Shown here: positions 54,667-63,889 of the stretch, one piece after another
Position numbering within the stretch: position 1 is the first letter of the stretch
Layout: the number at the start of each line of letters is the position of its first letter
Assembly: GCF_000972385.1 (NCBI RefSeq)
Contig: NZ_JXTE01000012.1
Coordinates: 82,519 to 146,518 of the forward strand
DNA: 64,000 bases
Origin: Streptomyces sp. WM6386
Lineage (GTDB): Bacteria; Actinomycetota; Actinomycetes; Streptomycetales; Streptomycetaceae
Direction: 5' to 3'
The notes under the pieces: model-generated
Databases searched by the model: none
What the model was told of the DNA's origin: nothing
Seen by the model: only the letters and a program-made list of their open reading frames with translations
Program-made: the position numbers and the translations under genes

Positions 54667-56277
54667 GTGACCGTCACCGCAACATCCGTGGACGAGTCGG
54701 ACCAGAAGCAGCCGACCGCGCCCGCCTCGCGCACGGCCCGCCTCGTGCGCTTCGTCCCCGCTCTCGCCGCCGCACTCTCCGGAGTGCTGCTCTACGTCAG
54801 CTTCCCGCCGCGCACGCTGTGGTGGCTCGCCCTCCCGGCGTTCGCCGTCTTCGGCTGGGTACTGCGGGGCCGCAGCTGGAAGGCGGGTCTGGGTCTCGGC
54901 TACCTCTTCGGCCTGGGCTTCCTGCTGCCGCTGCTGGTGTGGACCGGCGTGGAGGTCGGGCCCGGCCCGTGGCTGGCGCTCGTGGTGATCGAGGCGGTCT
55001 TCGTCGCGCTGGTCGGCGCGGGTATCGCGACAGTGTCGAAGCTGCCCGGCTTTCCGCTGTGGGCGGCCGCCCTGTGGATCGCCGGAGAGGCGGCACGCGC
55101 GCGTGTGCCGTTCAGCGGCTTCCCCTGGGGCAAGATCGCGTTCGGTCAGGCCGACGGCGTCTTCCTCCCGCTCGCCGCGGCGGGCGGGACCCCGGTGCTC
55201 GGCTTCGCGGTCGTCCTGTGCGGCTTCGGGCTGTACGAGGCCGTCCGGCTGGGGCTGGAGAAGCGCCGCTCCCGAGAGGTACGACGGTCGGCTGCCGTGG
55301 TCGCCCTGCTGAGCGTGGCCGTTCCCGTGGCGGGGGCCGTCGCCGCCCGCCCGCTGGTCAGCGACAAGGCAGAGAACGGCACCGTCACCGTCGCGGCCAT
55401 CCAGGGCAACGTGCCCCGCGCGGGCCTCGACTTCAACGCCCAGCGACGGGCCGTGCTCGACTACCACGCGCGCGAGACCGAGCGGCTTGCCACCCAGGTC
55501 AAGGCCGGCAAGATGCCCAAGCCCGACCTCGTGCTGTGGCCCGAGAACTCCTCCGACATCGACCCGTTCGCCAACGAGGACGCGCGCGCCGTCATCGACG
55601 CCGCCGCCAAGGCCATCGACGCGCCGATCTCGGTCGGCGGCGTCGTCGAGCGGGACGGCAAGCTCTACAACGAGCAGATCCTGTGGGACCCGGTCAAGGG
55701 ACCGACCGACACCTACGACAAGCGCCAGATCCAGCCGTTCGGCGAGTACCTCCCGCTGCGCTCGCTCATCGGGGCGATCAACAGCGACTGGACGTCCATG
55801 GTCCGCCAGGACTTCAGCCGCGGCACCGAGCCGGGCGTGTTCACCATGGCCGGCGCCAAGGTCGGGCTCGTCACCTGCTACGAGGCGGCCTTCGACTGGG
55901 CCGTGCGCTCCGAGGTCACCGACGGCGCCCAGCTGATCTCCGTGCCGAGCAACAACGCGACCTTCGACCGCAGCGAGATGACCTACCAGCAGCTCGCCAT
56001 GTCCCGGGTCCGTGCCGTGGAGCACAGCCGGACCGTCACGGTGCCGGTGACCAGCGGCGTCAGCGCGATCATCATGCCGGACGGGAGGATCACCCAGAAG
56101 ACCGGCATGTTCGTCGCCGACTCCCTAGTCCAGAAGGTGCCGCTGCGCTCCTCCGAGACACCGGCCACGAAGCTCGGGATCCTGCCGGAGATGCTGCTGG
56201 TGCTGGTCGCGGCCGGTGGACTGGGCTGGGCGATCGGTTCGGGTCTGCGCAACAGGCGGGCGGGAGCTGCCGGTTAG
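54667..56277 (+). CDS. lnt: Apolipoprotein N-acyltransferase
   Basis: The 536-residue protein has an N-terminal membrane domain of about eight helices and a nitrilase-like domain (about 240-500). The catalytic triad is visible: Glu in LVLWPENSS, Lys in YDKRQIQPFGEYLP and Cys in VTCYEAAF. The enzyme N-acylates the lipid-modified Cys of lipoproteins. The start is GTG 54,667; an in-frame ATG at 54,562 would add 35 residues. The NUDIX gene follows at 9 bases. Confidence 0.9.
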   Translation: MTVTATSVDESDQKQPTAPASRTARLVRFVPALAAALSGVLLYVSFPPRTLWWLALPAFAVFGWVLRGRSWKAGLGLGYLFGLGFLLPLLVWTGVEVGPGPWLALVVIEAVFVALVGAGIATVSKLPGFPLWAAALWIAGEAARARVPFSGFPWGKIAFGQADGVFLPLAAAGGTPVLGFAVVLCGFGLYEAVRLGLEKRRSREVRRSAAVVALLSVAVPVAGAVAARPLVSDKAENGTVTVAAIQGNVPRAGLDFNAQRRAVLDYHARETERLATQVKAGKMPKPDLVLWPENSSDIDPFANEDARAVIDAAAKAIDAPISVGGVVERDGKLYNEQILWDPVKGPTDTYDKRQIQPFGEYLPLRSLIGAINSDWTSMVRQDFSRGTEPGVFTMAGAKVGLVTCYEAAFDWAVRSEVTDGAQLISVPSNNATFDRSEMTYQQLAMSRVRAVEHSRTVTVPVTSGVSAIIMPDGRITQKTGMFVADSLVQKVPLRSSETPATKLGILPEMLLVLVAAGGLGWAIGSGLRNRRAGAAG

Positions 56278-56286
56278 GGTCGGAGT

Positions 56287-56766
56287 ATGCCTACTCCTGA
56301 CTTCATCCGTGAGATCCGGGCCTCGGCCGGGCACCAGCTGTTGTGGCTGCCCGGCGTCAGCGCCGTCGTCTTCGACGACGAGGGGCGGGTCCTGCTGGGA
56401 CAGCGCGCGGACAACCACGAGTGGACGGTGATCTCGGGCATCCCCGACCCCGGGGAGCAGCCCGCGGCCGCTGCCGTCCGGGAGGTCCACGAAGAGGCGG
56501 GCGTGCACTGCGTCGTCGAGCGAGTCGTCCTCGTCCGGTCGGGGACAGAGGTCGTCTACCCCAACGGCGACCAGTGCCAGTTCATGGACATCACCTTCCG
56601 CTGCCGGGCCGTCGGCGGCGAGGCACGGGTGAACGACGACGAGTCCCTCGCGGTCGGCTGGTTCGAGGTGGACGCGCTGCCCTCGATGAGCGAACGCCAG
56701 CTGTTCCGGATCAAGCAAGCACTGTCCGATGAACCCACATGGTTCGAGCCCATGAGTTCCGAATGA
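56287..56766 (+). CDS. NUDIX hydrolase
   Basis: This 159-residue protein contains a full Nudix box, GIPDPGEQPAAAAVREVHEE followed by AG (about 52-73), with the metal-binding REVHEE core. It cleaves nucleoside diphosphates linked to another moiety. The start codon follows GGGTCGGAG. It is the second gene of a likely pair with lnt. Confidence 0.93.
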   Translation: MPTPDFIREIRASAGHQLLWLPGVSAVVFDDEGRVLLGQRADNHEWTVISGIPDPGEQPAAAAVREVHEEAGVHCVVERVVLVRSGTEVVYPNGDQCQFMDITFRCRAVGGEARVNDDESLAVGWFEVDALPSMSERQLFRIKQALSDEPTWFEPMSSE

Positions 56767-56820
56767 AGTATGGGCGCTGACCACATGGGGTGAGTGAGGG
56801 GTGCTGCTTAGGGTCGAGCC

Positions 56821-57621
56821 ATGACCCCGCCCAGCGCCCTTTCGGCCCCCCACGCCTCCTCGCTCGACCTCGGCGGCCGCACCGCCCTCGTCACCGGCGC
56901 CGCCGGTGGCATCGGCCGCGCCTGTGCGCTGCGGCTCGCGGCCGCCGGGGCGAAGGTGAGAGCGGTCGACCGGGACGCGCGGGGACTGGAGGAGCTCGCC
57001 GACGGGGTCCGGAACCTGGCGGGCACCATCGAACCGCACGTTTTGGACCTGACCGACCTGGACGCCGCCGAGCTCGCCGCGGCCGGCACCGACGTGCTGG
57101 TCAACAACGCCGGGCTCCAGCTGGTGCGCCCCATCGAGGAGTTCCCGCCCGACGTCTTCCACACCGTGCTCACCGTGATGCTGGAGGCGCCGTTCCGGCT
57201 CATCCGCGGCGCCCTGCCCCACATGTACGGGCAGGGGTGGGGCCGGATCGTCAACGTGTCCTCGGTCCACGGGCTGCGGGCCTCGGCGTTCAAGTCGGCG
57301 TACGTGGCCGCCAAACACGGCCTGGAAGGGCTTTCCAAGACGGCCGCCCTGGAAGGCGCGCCCCACGGTGTCACCTCGAACTGTGTGAACCCCGCCTATG
57401 TGCGCACCCCCCTGGTCGAGAGGCAGCTCGCCGACCAGGCGCGGGCGCACGGCATCCCCGAGGAGCGCGTCCTTGCCGAGGTCCTGCTCCAGGACAGCGC
57501 GGTCAAGCGGCTCATCGAGCCCGAGGACGTCGCCGAGGCCGTGGCGTATCTGTGCGGCCCGCAGGCGTCTTTCGTGACCGGCACGTCCCTGGTGATGGAC
57601 GGTGGCTGGACAGCGCACTGA
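56821..57621 (+). CDS. 3-hydroxybutyrate-dehydrogenase-like SDR
   Basis: The 266-residue protein has TGAAGGIG (about 25-32), NNAG (near 98), a catalytic Ser in NVSSVHG and SAYVAAKHG with Tyr-Lys. VNPAYVRTPLVERQ and the helical insert at about 205-230 match D-3-hydroxybutyrate dehydrogenases. It would oxidise 3-hydroxybutyrate to acetoacetate. A PucR-type regulator follows, and a transporter comes next on the other strand. Confidence 0.85.
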   Translation: MTPPSALSAPHASSLDLGGRTALVTGAAGGIGRACALRLAAAGAKVRAVDRDARGLEELADGVRNLAGTIEPHVLDLTDLDAAELAAAGTDVLVNNAGLQLVRPIEEFPPDVFHTVLTVMLEAPFRLIRGALPHMYGQGWGRIVNVSSVHGLRASAFKSAYVAAKHGLEGLSKTAALEGAPHGVTSNCVNPAYVRTPLVERQLADQARAHGIPEERVLAEVLLQDSAVKRLIEPEDVAEAVAYLCGPQASFVTGTSLVMDGGWTAH

Positions 57622-57669
57622 GCCGCGTCCCGGCGGGGTTGTCCACAGGGCTGACGAGGTGACGGTGCG

Positions 57670-59613
57670 ATGAGGAATCCTGATGGCATGTCCCGCGATC
57701 ACGTGCAGTCCGCCGAGCGCCCCGCCGGCAGCGCCGAGGCACCTTTCCTCGAGCTGCTGGCCAGGGGAGCGTCCGCCGACGCCTACGAGCAGCCGGTGCT
57801 GGTCGCCCGTGCCGAGGGCCGGCCGGCCGAGCGGATCGCCGCGCTGGAGCAGGCCAAGCTGGTCGCGCTGCGCGTGCGCTCGGAGCTGGAGGGACGGCGC
57901 CGGCGCGAGGCCGAGCTCTCCGCGCTCTTCGAGACAGCGCACGACCTGGCGGGACTGCGCGACCTGGACGCCGTGCTCCAGGCGATCGTGCAGCGCGCCC
58001 GGTCACTGCTCGGCACGGACGTCGCCTACCTCAGCCTGAACGACCCGGTCCGCGGCGACACCTACATGCGCGTGACCGAGGGCTCGGTCGCCGCCCGCTT
58101 CCAACAGCTGCGGCTCGGCATGGGCGAGGGGCTCGGCGGCCTCGTCGCCCAGACGGCCCGGCCCTACGTCACCGACGACTACTTCAAGGACGAGCGCTTC
58201 CAGCACACCCGCACCATCGACGGCGGCGTACGGGACGAGGGCCTGGTCGCCATCCTCGGCGTGCCGCTGATGCTGGGGCACCATGTCATCGGGGTGCTGT
58301 TCGCCGCCGACCGGCGCGCCCGGGTCTTCGAGCGGGAGCAGATCGCCCTGCTCGGCTCCTTCGCCGCCCTGGCGGCCGCCGCCATCGACACCGCGAACCT
58401 GCTCACCGAGACCCGCTCGGCCCTCGCCGACCTGGAGCGGGCCAACGAGATCATCCGCGACCGCAGCGGCGTCATCGAGCGCGCCTCCGACGTCCACGAC
58501 CGCCTCGCCGAACTCGTGCTGCGCGGCGGCGGGGTGCACGACGTGGCAGCCGCGGTCGCCGAAGTCCTCGACGGCAAGGTCGAGTTCACCGAGGCCGCCG
58601 CCACGTCGGCCGAGGCACTGGAAGCCTCCCGGGCCGAAGGCCACGCCGTACGGCACGGCGACGACTGGATCGCGGCCGTCGCCGCCGGCGGCGAACTGCT
58701 CGGCGCCCTCGTGCTGCACGGCCACCCCGGACTCGACCCCGTGGACCAGCGCACCCTGGAGCGCGCCGCGATGGTCACCTCGCTGCTGCTGCTCGCCAGA
58801 CGCTCGGCGGCCGAGGCCGAACAGCGCGTCCGTGGCGAACTCCTGGACGACCTCCTCGACGCCCGCGACCGCGACCCGCGCCTGCTGCGCGAACGAGCCT
58901 CCCGGCTGCACGCCGACCTCGACGCCACCCATGTCGTCCTCGCTGCCCGGCTCGACGGCACCGCGGCCGATGCCGAGCAGGAGGCGGACGCCCGCAGACG
59001 TCTGTGGTCCGCCGCCTCCCACCTCGCGGCGACCCGGCACGGGCTGGCGGCCGCCCGCGACGGCGGCACCGTCCTGCTGCTGCCCCTGAGACCCGGCGAC
59101 ACCGCGACCGCCCTGGCCCGCCGTACGGCACGCCACCTCGGCACGGCCGTCCACGAGGCCGTCACCGTCGGCGCATCGGGCCCGGTCGAGGACCTGGCCA
59201 CCCGTCCGGACATCGTGACCGCCGCCTACGAGGAGGGCCGCCGCTGCCTCGACGCCCTGCGGCTCCTGGGCCGTTCCGGCGACGGGGCGGCCGCCGAGGA
59301 CTTCGGGTTCCTCGGTCTGCTCCTGGCAGGCGACCGGGACATCACGGGCTTCGTCGAGCGCACCATCGGCCCGGTCGTCACCTACGACGAACGGCGCGGC
59401 ACCGATCTCCTGCGCACCATCGACGCGTACTTCGCCTGTGGCATGAGCCCGGCCCGCACCAAGGACGAACTGCACGTCCACGTGAACACGGTCGCCCAAC
59501 GCCTGGAGCGCGTCGGCCGCCTCCTCGGCGACGACTGGCAGAGCCCCGCTCGCGCCCTGGAGATCCAGCTCGCCCTGCGCCTGCACCGGTTGTCCGCACC
59601 GACACAGCACTGA
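57670..59613 (+). CDS. GAF-domain PucR/CdaR-family regulator
   Basis: The 647-residue protein has an N-terminal helical part, a GAF domain (about 90-240, with LGTDVAYLSLND), a long middle region and a C-terminal PucR helix-turn-helix (MSPARTKDELHVHVNTVAQR, near 600). CdaR/PucR proteins often control utilisation of purines or organic acids. Adjacent genes, the hydroxybutyrate dehydrogenase and the transporter, are plausible targets. ATG 57,688 is an alternative start. Confidence 0.87.
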   Translation: MRNPDGMSRDHVQSAERPAGSAEAPFLELLARGASADAYEQPVLVARAEGRPAERIAALEQAKLVALRVRSELEGRRRREAELSALFETAHDLAGLRDLDAVLQAIVQRARSLLGTDVAYLSLNDPVRGDTYMRVTEGSVAARFQQLRLGMGEGLGGLVAQTARPYVTDDYFKDERFQHTRTIDGGVRDEGLVAILGVPLMLGHHVIGVLFAADRRARVFEREQIALLGSFAALAAAAIDTANLLTETRSALADLERANEIIRDRSGVIERASDVHDRLAELVLRGGGVHDVAAAVAEVLDGKVEFTEAAATSAEALEASRAEGHAVRHGDDWIAAVAAGGELLGALVLHGHPGLDPVDQRTLERAAMVTSLLLLARRSAAEAEQRVRGELLDDLLDARDRDPRLLRERASRLHADLDATHVVLAARLDGTAADAEQEADARRRLWSAASHLAATRHGLAAARDGGTVLLLPLRPGDTATALARRTARHLGTAVHEAVTVGASGPVEDLATRPDIVTAAYEEGRRCLDALRLLGRSGDGAAAEDFGFLGLLLAGDRDITGFVERTIGPVVTYDERRGTDLLRTIDAYFACGMSPARTKDELHVHVNTVAQRLERVGRLLGDDWQSPARALEIQLALRLHRLSAPTQH

Positions 59614-59632
59614 GTGTGCCCATCGGCACGGC

Positions 59633-59668
59633 ACCGGCCCCCGCACGCACGAGCGCACGGGGGCCGGT
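59633..59668. terminator. Strong hairpin terminator between convergent genes
   Basis: ACCGGCCCCCG (59,633-59,643) and CGGGGGCCGGT (59,658-59,668) form an 11-bp perfect stem around a 14-base loop. It lies between the convergent regulator and transporter genes and would serve both. There is no U-tract. Confidence 0.85.
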
Positions 59669-59677
59669 CGGGGGAGA

Positions 59678-61063
59678 TCAGACGGTGCGGGCGTCCGCGG
59701 TGGCGGCCTTCGCCGGTTCCGCGTCCGCGGGGGCGTCGACGTCGGCGAGGTCCCGGTTGCGGGTCTCCTTGGCCACTCCCACCGCGATGAGGGTCAGGAC
59801 GGCCGCGGCGATGACGTACAGGGCGATCGGGGTGGAGCTGCCGTAGTCGTCCAGGAGCGCGGTGGCGATCAGCGGCGCGGGCGCTCCGGCGGCGACCGAG
59901 GCGAACTGGGCACCGATGGAGGCGCCGGAGTACCGCATCCGGGTCGCGAACATCTCGGAGAAGAAGGCGGCCTGGGGCGCGTACATCGCCCCGTGCAGCA
60001 CCAGACCCACGGTGATGGCGAGGATCAGGTTGCCGAAACTGCCGGTGTCGATGAGGGAGAAGAACGGGAACATCCACAGGCCGATCCCGGCCGCGCCCAG
60101 TAGATACACCGGCCGCCGCCCGATCCGGTCCGACAGGGCACCCCACATCGGGATCACCGCGAAGTGCACGGCGGAGGCGATCAGTACGGCGTTCAACGCG
60201 GTCTGCTTGGAGACGTCGGCCGTGGTGGTGGCGTAGACGAGGATGAACGCGGTGATCACGTAGTAGCTGATGTTCTCGGCCATGCGCGCGCCCATCGCGA
60301 TGAGCACGTCGCGCCAGTGGTGGCGCAGTACGGAGACGATCGGGAGCTTCTCCGCGGCCGCCCCCTGCTCGGCCTTGCGGGCCTGGGCGTGGGCCAGGGC
60401 CTGCTTGAAGACCGGCGATTCATCGACAGACAGACGAATCCACAAACCGACCATCACGAGGACGCCGGAGAGCAGGAACGGGATCCGCCAGCCCCAGCTG
60501 GTGAAGGCGCTGTCGGAGAGGACGGCGGTGAGCAGGGACAGCACACCGGTGGCCAGCAACTGCCCCGCGGGGGCGCCGGTCTGCGGCCAGGAGGCCCAGA
60601 ACCCGCGCCGCCGGGCGTCCCCGTGCTCCGACACCAGCAGCACGGCCCCGCCCCACTCGCCGCCCAGCGCGAAGCCCTGGACCAGGCGCAGCACGGTCAG
60701 CAGCACGGGAGCGGCCGAGCCGATCGTCGCGTGCGTGGGCAGCAGCCCGATCGCGAAGGTCGCCCCGCCCATCAGCAGCAGGCTCAGCACCAGCAGCTTC
60801 TTGCGTCCCAGCCGGTCGCCGTAGTGCCCGAAGACGAGGGCACCGATCGGACGGGCGGCGAATCCGACGGCGTACGTCAGGAACGACAGCAGGGTGCCGA
60901 CGAGCGGGTCGGAGCCCGGGAAGAACAGCTTGTTGAAGACGAGGGCCGCGGCGGATCCGTAGAGAAAGAAGTCGTACCACTCGATGGTCGTGCCGATGAG
61001 GCTGGCGGCGACTATGCGCTTCAGGTTGTTCGGCGACGGTGGAGCGGGTGCTGCGGAGGCCAT
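59678..61063 (-). CDS. MHS-family MFS transporter
   Basis: The 461-residue protein is a metabolite:H+ symporter with twelve predicted helices. Family marks are IGTTIEWYDFFLYG at the N-terminus, the loop GHYGDRLGRKKLLVLS after helix 2 and the second-half LSDRIGRRPVYLLG. Relatives import dicarboxylates, shikimate, proline or other small acids. ATG 61,063 follows GAGGAAG. It may be regulated together with the nearby hydroxybutyrate gene by the PucR-type protein, or by a factor binding the upstream palindrome. Confidence 0.9.
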   Translation of the reverse strand: MASAAPAPPSPNNLKRIVAASLIGTTIEWYDFFLYGSAAALVFNKLFFPGSDPLVGTLLSFLTYAVGFAARPIGALVFGHYGDRLGRKKLLVLSLLLMGGATFAIGLLPTHATIGSAAPVLLTVLRLVQGFALGGEWGGAVLLVSEHGDARRRGFWASWPQTGAPAGQLLATGVLSLLTAVLSDSAFTSWGWRIPFLLSGVLVMVGLWIRLSVDESPVFKQALAHAQARKAEQGAAAEKLPIVSVLRHHWRDVLIAMGARMAENISYYVITAFILVYATTTADVSKQTALNAVLIASAVHFAVIPMWGALSDRIGRRPVYLLGAAGIGLWMFPFFSLIDTGSFGNLILAITVGLVLHGAMYAPQAAFFSEMFATRMRYSGASIGAQFASVAAGAPAPLIATALLDDYGSSTPIALYVIAAAVLTLIAVGVAKETRNRDLADVDAPADAEPAKAATADARTV

Positions 61064-61137
61064 GTGCGCCACTTCCTCGTGTGCGGTGGGGACGGGTACT
61101 TGTTCGCACACCGTAGGAACGCGCAGGTCAGGCGGAC

Positions 61138-61154
61138 ATGTGGTGGGACAACAT
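61138..61154. promoter_or_regulatory. Imperfect palindrome upstream of the MFS gene
   Basis: The 17-bp ATGTGGTGGGACAACAT pairs at six of eight positions, with outer arms ATGT/ACAT. It lies 75 bp upstream of the transporter start, where a repressor operator would be expected. A GntR-type site is possible; no GntR gene is adjacent. Confidence 0.35.
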
Positions 61155-61299
61155 ACTTCTGGGCCAGGGTGTGAGCTTGGCCGCTACGTCTGTCGGCCGA
61201 AACTCGAACCGGGGCCTAGCGGGAGGCGGAGTCGCTGGTGTCAGAGATGCGAGATTCGGGATGATTTGATGGTGCGGTGCTGGCTCCGGTGCTGGATTT

Positions 61300-61363
61300 G
61301 TGCTGACTGTAAGCCCACGTCATCACCCGTCTTCACCCCTCCCGTGCTGACTTGGTGCTGACT
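61300..61363. repeat. Three direct repeats GTGCTGACT
   Basis: Copies at 61,300-61,308, 61,344-61,352 and 61,355-61,363 occur within 64 bases, with the related GGTGCTGG units just upstream. The repeats lie at the edge of the decayed stretch. They could be a protein-binding array or the relic of an element's end; no integrase or transposase sequence was recognised. Confidence 0.45.
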
Positions 61364-61526
61364 ACGCAGCGTTGATCTCCAGCCTTTGGGTGCATGTCGG
61401 GCGAGGCGCCGTGAGTAACTGCCCTGGTGGTGCAGGCCCCATGGCCCGCCACTGAGTAGTTCGCCGAGGAACCCCACAGCCGCTTCCCTGTGCTGGTGAC
61501 GGGGATCGCCGTGAAGCAGGTTTGTC

Positions 61527-61549
61527 CCAGCAGATTCTTCGTCTGCTGG
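61527..61549. repeat. Perfect inverted repeat in decayed stretch
   Basis: CCAGCAGA (61,527-61,534) pairs fully with TCTGCTGG (61,542-61,549) around the 7-base loop TTCTTCG. It is not near the end of a recognised gene, so a terminator role is uncertain. Confidence 0.5.
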
Positions 61550-61870
61550 TGGTACATAGTCGACGGGGCTCTGGCCTGCGTGAATGTGGCGTTCGAAGGG
61601 AAGTTGGCAGATCTTGGCCCGTATAGGGTCCGGATCTTGGTCGCAGGCGAGTTGTACGGGCCAGACCCATCCTTCTGGGCCTTTCGCGATCATGCGCGGT
61701 TACGCAGTCGATTCTCCCCACGCGCTCCCCAGCGTCGCTCGTACGCCCCAGATTCTCCACAGCAGCGGTCCTACGAGAGACACGGAACGCACAATCCCGA
61801 TGTTCGTCCAGCGGCTCGCGGTGATCACGACGATTCGTTGATTCTTCATGCCGTCTGTCAAGCCGAGGGC

Positions 61871-62121
61871 ATGGCCGAACTGGGCCGCCCCGCCCCCTCA
61901 CGCGCCGACCGCGCCGCGGCCCTTGAACCCGGCGGCATGGTCTTCGCCGGCAGCCCCGACGAGATCGCCGACCGCATCCTCCACCTGCACGGACTGCTCG
62001 GCCACACCCGCCAGATCCTTCAGATGGACGTCGGCGGCATGCCCCAGACTTCCTGCGCGGTATCGAACTGCTCGGCACGAAAGTGCTCCCCCAGATCCGC
62101 GCCGAGCTGGCAAACCCCTGA
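61871..62121 (+). pseudogene. Remnant of luciferase-like (LLM) flavin oxidoreductase
   Basis: One frame encodes GGMVFAGSPDEIADRILHLH followed by GHTRQILQMDVGGMP, matching the C-terminal part of LLM-class flavin-dependent oxidoreductases. After that, at about 62,040, the reading frame shifts, and a neighbouring frame continues DFLRGIELLGTKVLPQIRAE to a TGA at 62,119-62,121, as in intact relatives. The N-terminal two-thirds are missing. It is therefore a truncated and frameshifted pseudogene. Confidence 0.75.
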
Positions 62122-62295
62122 CCTGCAGCCGCCTCCGCCGCGACGGCCACTTGCCGAGCCACCGCTGCTCGGCAAGCGCGAAGATGTGCGCGATCCAGGT
62201 GAACGCCCCTTCCTCGAGTGAACCACCGGTGCGCATGGCCAGCGGTTGGCCGGGGTCCGTCTCCGTGGCGTCGGACCTGGACGGTCCGCGTGACG

Positions 62296-63783
62296 CTAGA
62301 GCGTCACGACCGGCTCGCCGTCGAGGAAGATCGCGTGCGTGTTGTAGAACGCGTCGAGACCCTCGGGGCCGAGTTCACGCCCGTAGCCCGACTGCTTGAC
62401 GCCGCCGAACGGCACCCCGAGATCGATGGTGATGCCGTTGTTGATCGAGACCGTGCCGCTGCGGATCTGGCGTGCGACCTCGAGCGCGTGCTGCTCGTCA
62501 CTGCCGAAGACGGCGGCGTTGAGCCCGAACTCGGTGTCGTTGGCCAGCCGGATCGCCTCGGCCTCGTCCTCGTCGCGGTAGGTGAGCACCGCGGTCACGG
62601 GGCCGAAGATCTCCTCCTGTGCGACACGGGAATCGGGCGTCACGTCGGTGATGATGGTCGGGGAGACGTAGTAGCCCTTGTCGAACCCGGGCGCGCGGCC
62701 ACCGCCGACGGCGAATGTCGCGCCTTCCTGGCGGGCCGTCTCGAAGAACCCGAGGACCTTGTCGTAGTGCGCCTTGTTGATCATCGGGCCGACCGTCGCG
62801 TCCGGGTCGGTCGGATCGCCGACCTTGACCTGCGCGAACGCTTCGGCCAGCGCCCCGACGATCTCGTCCTTGCGGCTCTCCGGAACGATCAGTCGGCTCG
62901 GGTTCGTGCACACCGCGCCATTGTTGTTGCAGACGTTGATCGTCAGCGTGTAGACGATCCGGTCGAGGTCCGCGTCCGGCAGGATCAACGCCGGGGACTT
63001 GCCGCCGAGTTCGAGCGTGACCTGCTTGAGGGTGGGTGCCGCGGCCGCGGCGATCGCGCGCCCCACGCCTGTCGATCCGGTGAACGTCACCTTGTCCACG
63101 CCCGGGTGGCTGACGAGTTCCTGGCTCTGCTCGGGACCGGCGGTGAGGACGTTGATCACACCGGCCGGAAGGCCGACCTTGAGTGCGGCGTCCGCGACGT
63201 AGCCGGCGCTCAGCGGTGAGAAGTCGGACGGCTTCATGATGATCGTGCAGCCGGCCAGGAGCGCCGGGGGAAGCTTGAAGGCGGCAAGACCGAGCGGCGC
63301 GTTCCACGGCACGATCGCGGCCACCACGCCGACGGGCCGCTTCTCGATGCGCGCGGTGACGCCGCTCAGACCGGTGCGGACCTCCTGGAGCTCGGTCGAG
63401 TCGGCGAGGCTCGCGTAGTAGCGCAGCAGACCGGCGAAGGCCAGCGGGTTGCCGCGGGCGGCACCGAGGACCAGCCCGGTCTCGGCCGTCACCACCTCGG
63501 TGATGGCGTCCGCGTGCTGCTCGATCTCGTCGGCGAGCGCGAGCAGGTGGTCGGCCCGCTCCTTCACGGACAGCCGGGGCCAGGGCCCCTCGTCGAACGC
63601 GGTCCGCGCGGCCTGCACCGCGGCATCCACGTCGGCACTCGACGCCAGTGCGACCCTGCCGAACTCCTCTTCCGTCGCCGGATTGACCAGCGACTGCGAG
63701 CGACCGTCCGAGCTCGGACGCCACTCGTTGTCGATGAACAGATCCCGCTCGACCACGGGGGCCGATTGATCCTGAAGTGCCAT
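62296..63783 (-). CDS. Aldehyde dehydrogenase family protein
   Basis: The 495-residue protein has the full ALDH fold: IVPWNAPLGLAAFKLPPALL, the NAD-binding FTGSTGVGRAI, the catalytic Glu in TLELGGKSP and a catalytic Cys in NNGAVCTNPSR, where the Gln usual before this Cys is replaced by Ala. The C-terminal PFGGVKQSGYGRE is typical. The aldehyde substrate is unknown. ATG 63,783 follows CAGGAG. It is divergent from the TetR gene that probably represses it. Confidence 0.93.
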   Translation of the reverse strand: MALQDQSAPVVERDLFIDNEWRPSSDGRSQSLVNPATEEEFGRVALASSADVDAAVQAARTAFDEGPWPRLSVKERADHLLALADEIEQHADAITEVVTAETGLVLGAARGNPLAFAGLLRYYASLADSTELQEVRTGLSGVTARIEKRPVGVVAAIVPWNAPLGLAAFKLPPALLAGCTIIMKPSDFSPLSAGYVADAALKVGLPAGVINVLTAGPEQSQELVSHPGVDKVTFTGSTGVGRAIAAAAAPTLKQVTLELGGKSPALILPDADLDRIVYTLTINVCNNNGAVCTNPSRLIVPESRKDEIVGALAEAFAQVKVGDPTDPDATVGPMINKAHYDKVLGFFETARQEGATFAVGGGRAPGFDKGYYVSPTIITDVTPDSRVAQEEIFGPVTAVLTYRDEDEAEAIRLANDTEFGLNAAVFGSDEQHALEVARQIRSGTVSINNGITIDLGVPFGGVKQSGYGRELGPEGLDAFYNTHAIFLDGEPVVTL

Positions 63784-63867
63784 GGAGAACTCCTGTAAAC
63801 GGCAGCGGTATGTACTTGCCCATCCAGTTTTTTGGACGACTTCATCCAAAGTAACAGACGCACCTGT

Positions 63868-63885
63868 CCAGAACTAGTAGACTGG
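63868..63885. promoter_or_regulatory. Candidate TetR operator between ALDH and TetR genes
   Basis: CCAG and CTGG arms flank an AT-rich ACTAGT-containing core, just 4 bp before the TetR start. Further left, TCCAG-TTTTTT-GGA near 63,824 is a second partial dyad. An ACTAGT core also occurs before the TetR gene at 33,836. Confidence 0.4.
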
Positions 63886-63889
63886 GCGC

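Larger units (their letters stand above)
61064..62295. other. Gene-poor, decayed 1.2-kb stretch
   Basis: No intact gene is supported. Base composition is less GC-rich than the rest, and every long frame lacks family signatures. Features seen are a palindrome at 61,138, three GTGCTGACT repeats (61,300-61,363), a perfect hairpin at 61,527-61,549 and the remnant of a luciferase-like oxidoreductase at 61,871-62,121. The rest could be former coding sequence or the relic of an integrated element. Confidence 0.6.

Noticed and set aside
61241..61693. A 150-residue minus-strand frame in the decayed stretch
   Set aside because: It has no family signature and no ribosome site; codon use is not typical of the surrounding genes. 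It could be decayed coding sequence but cannot be supported.
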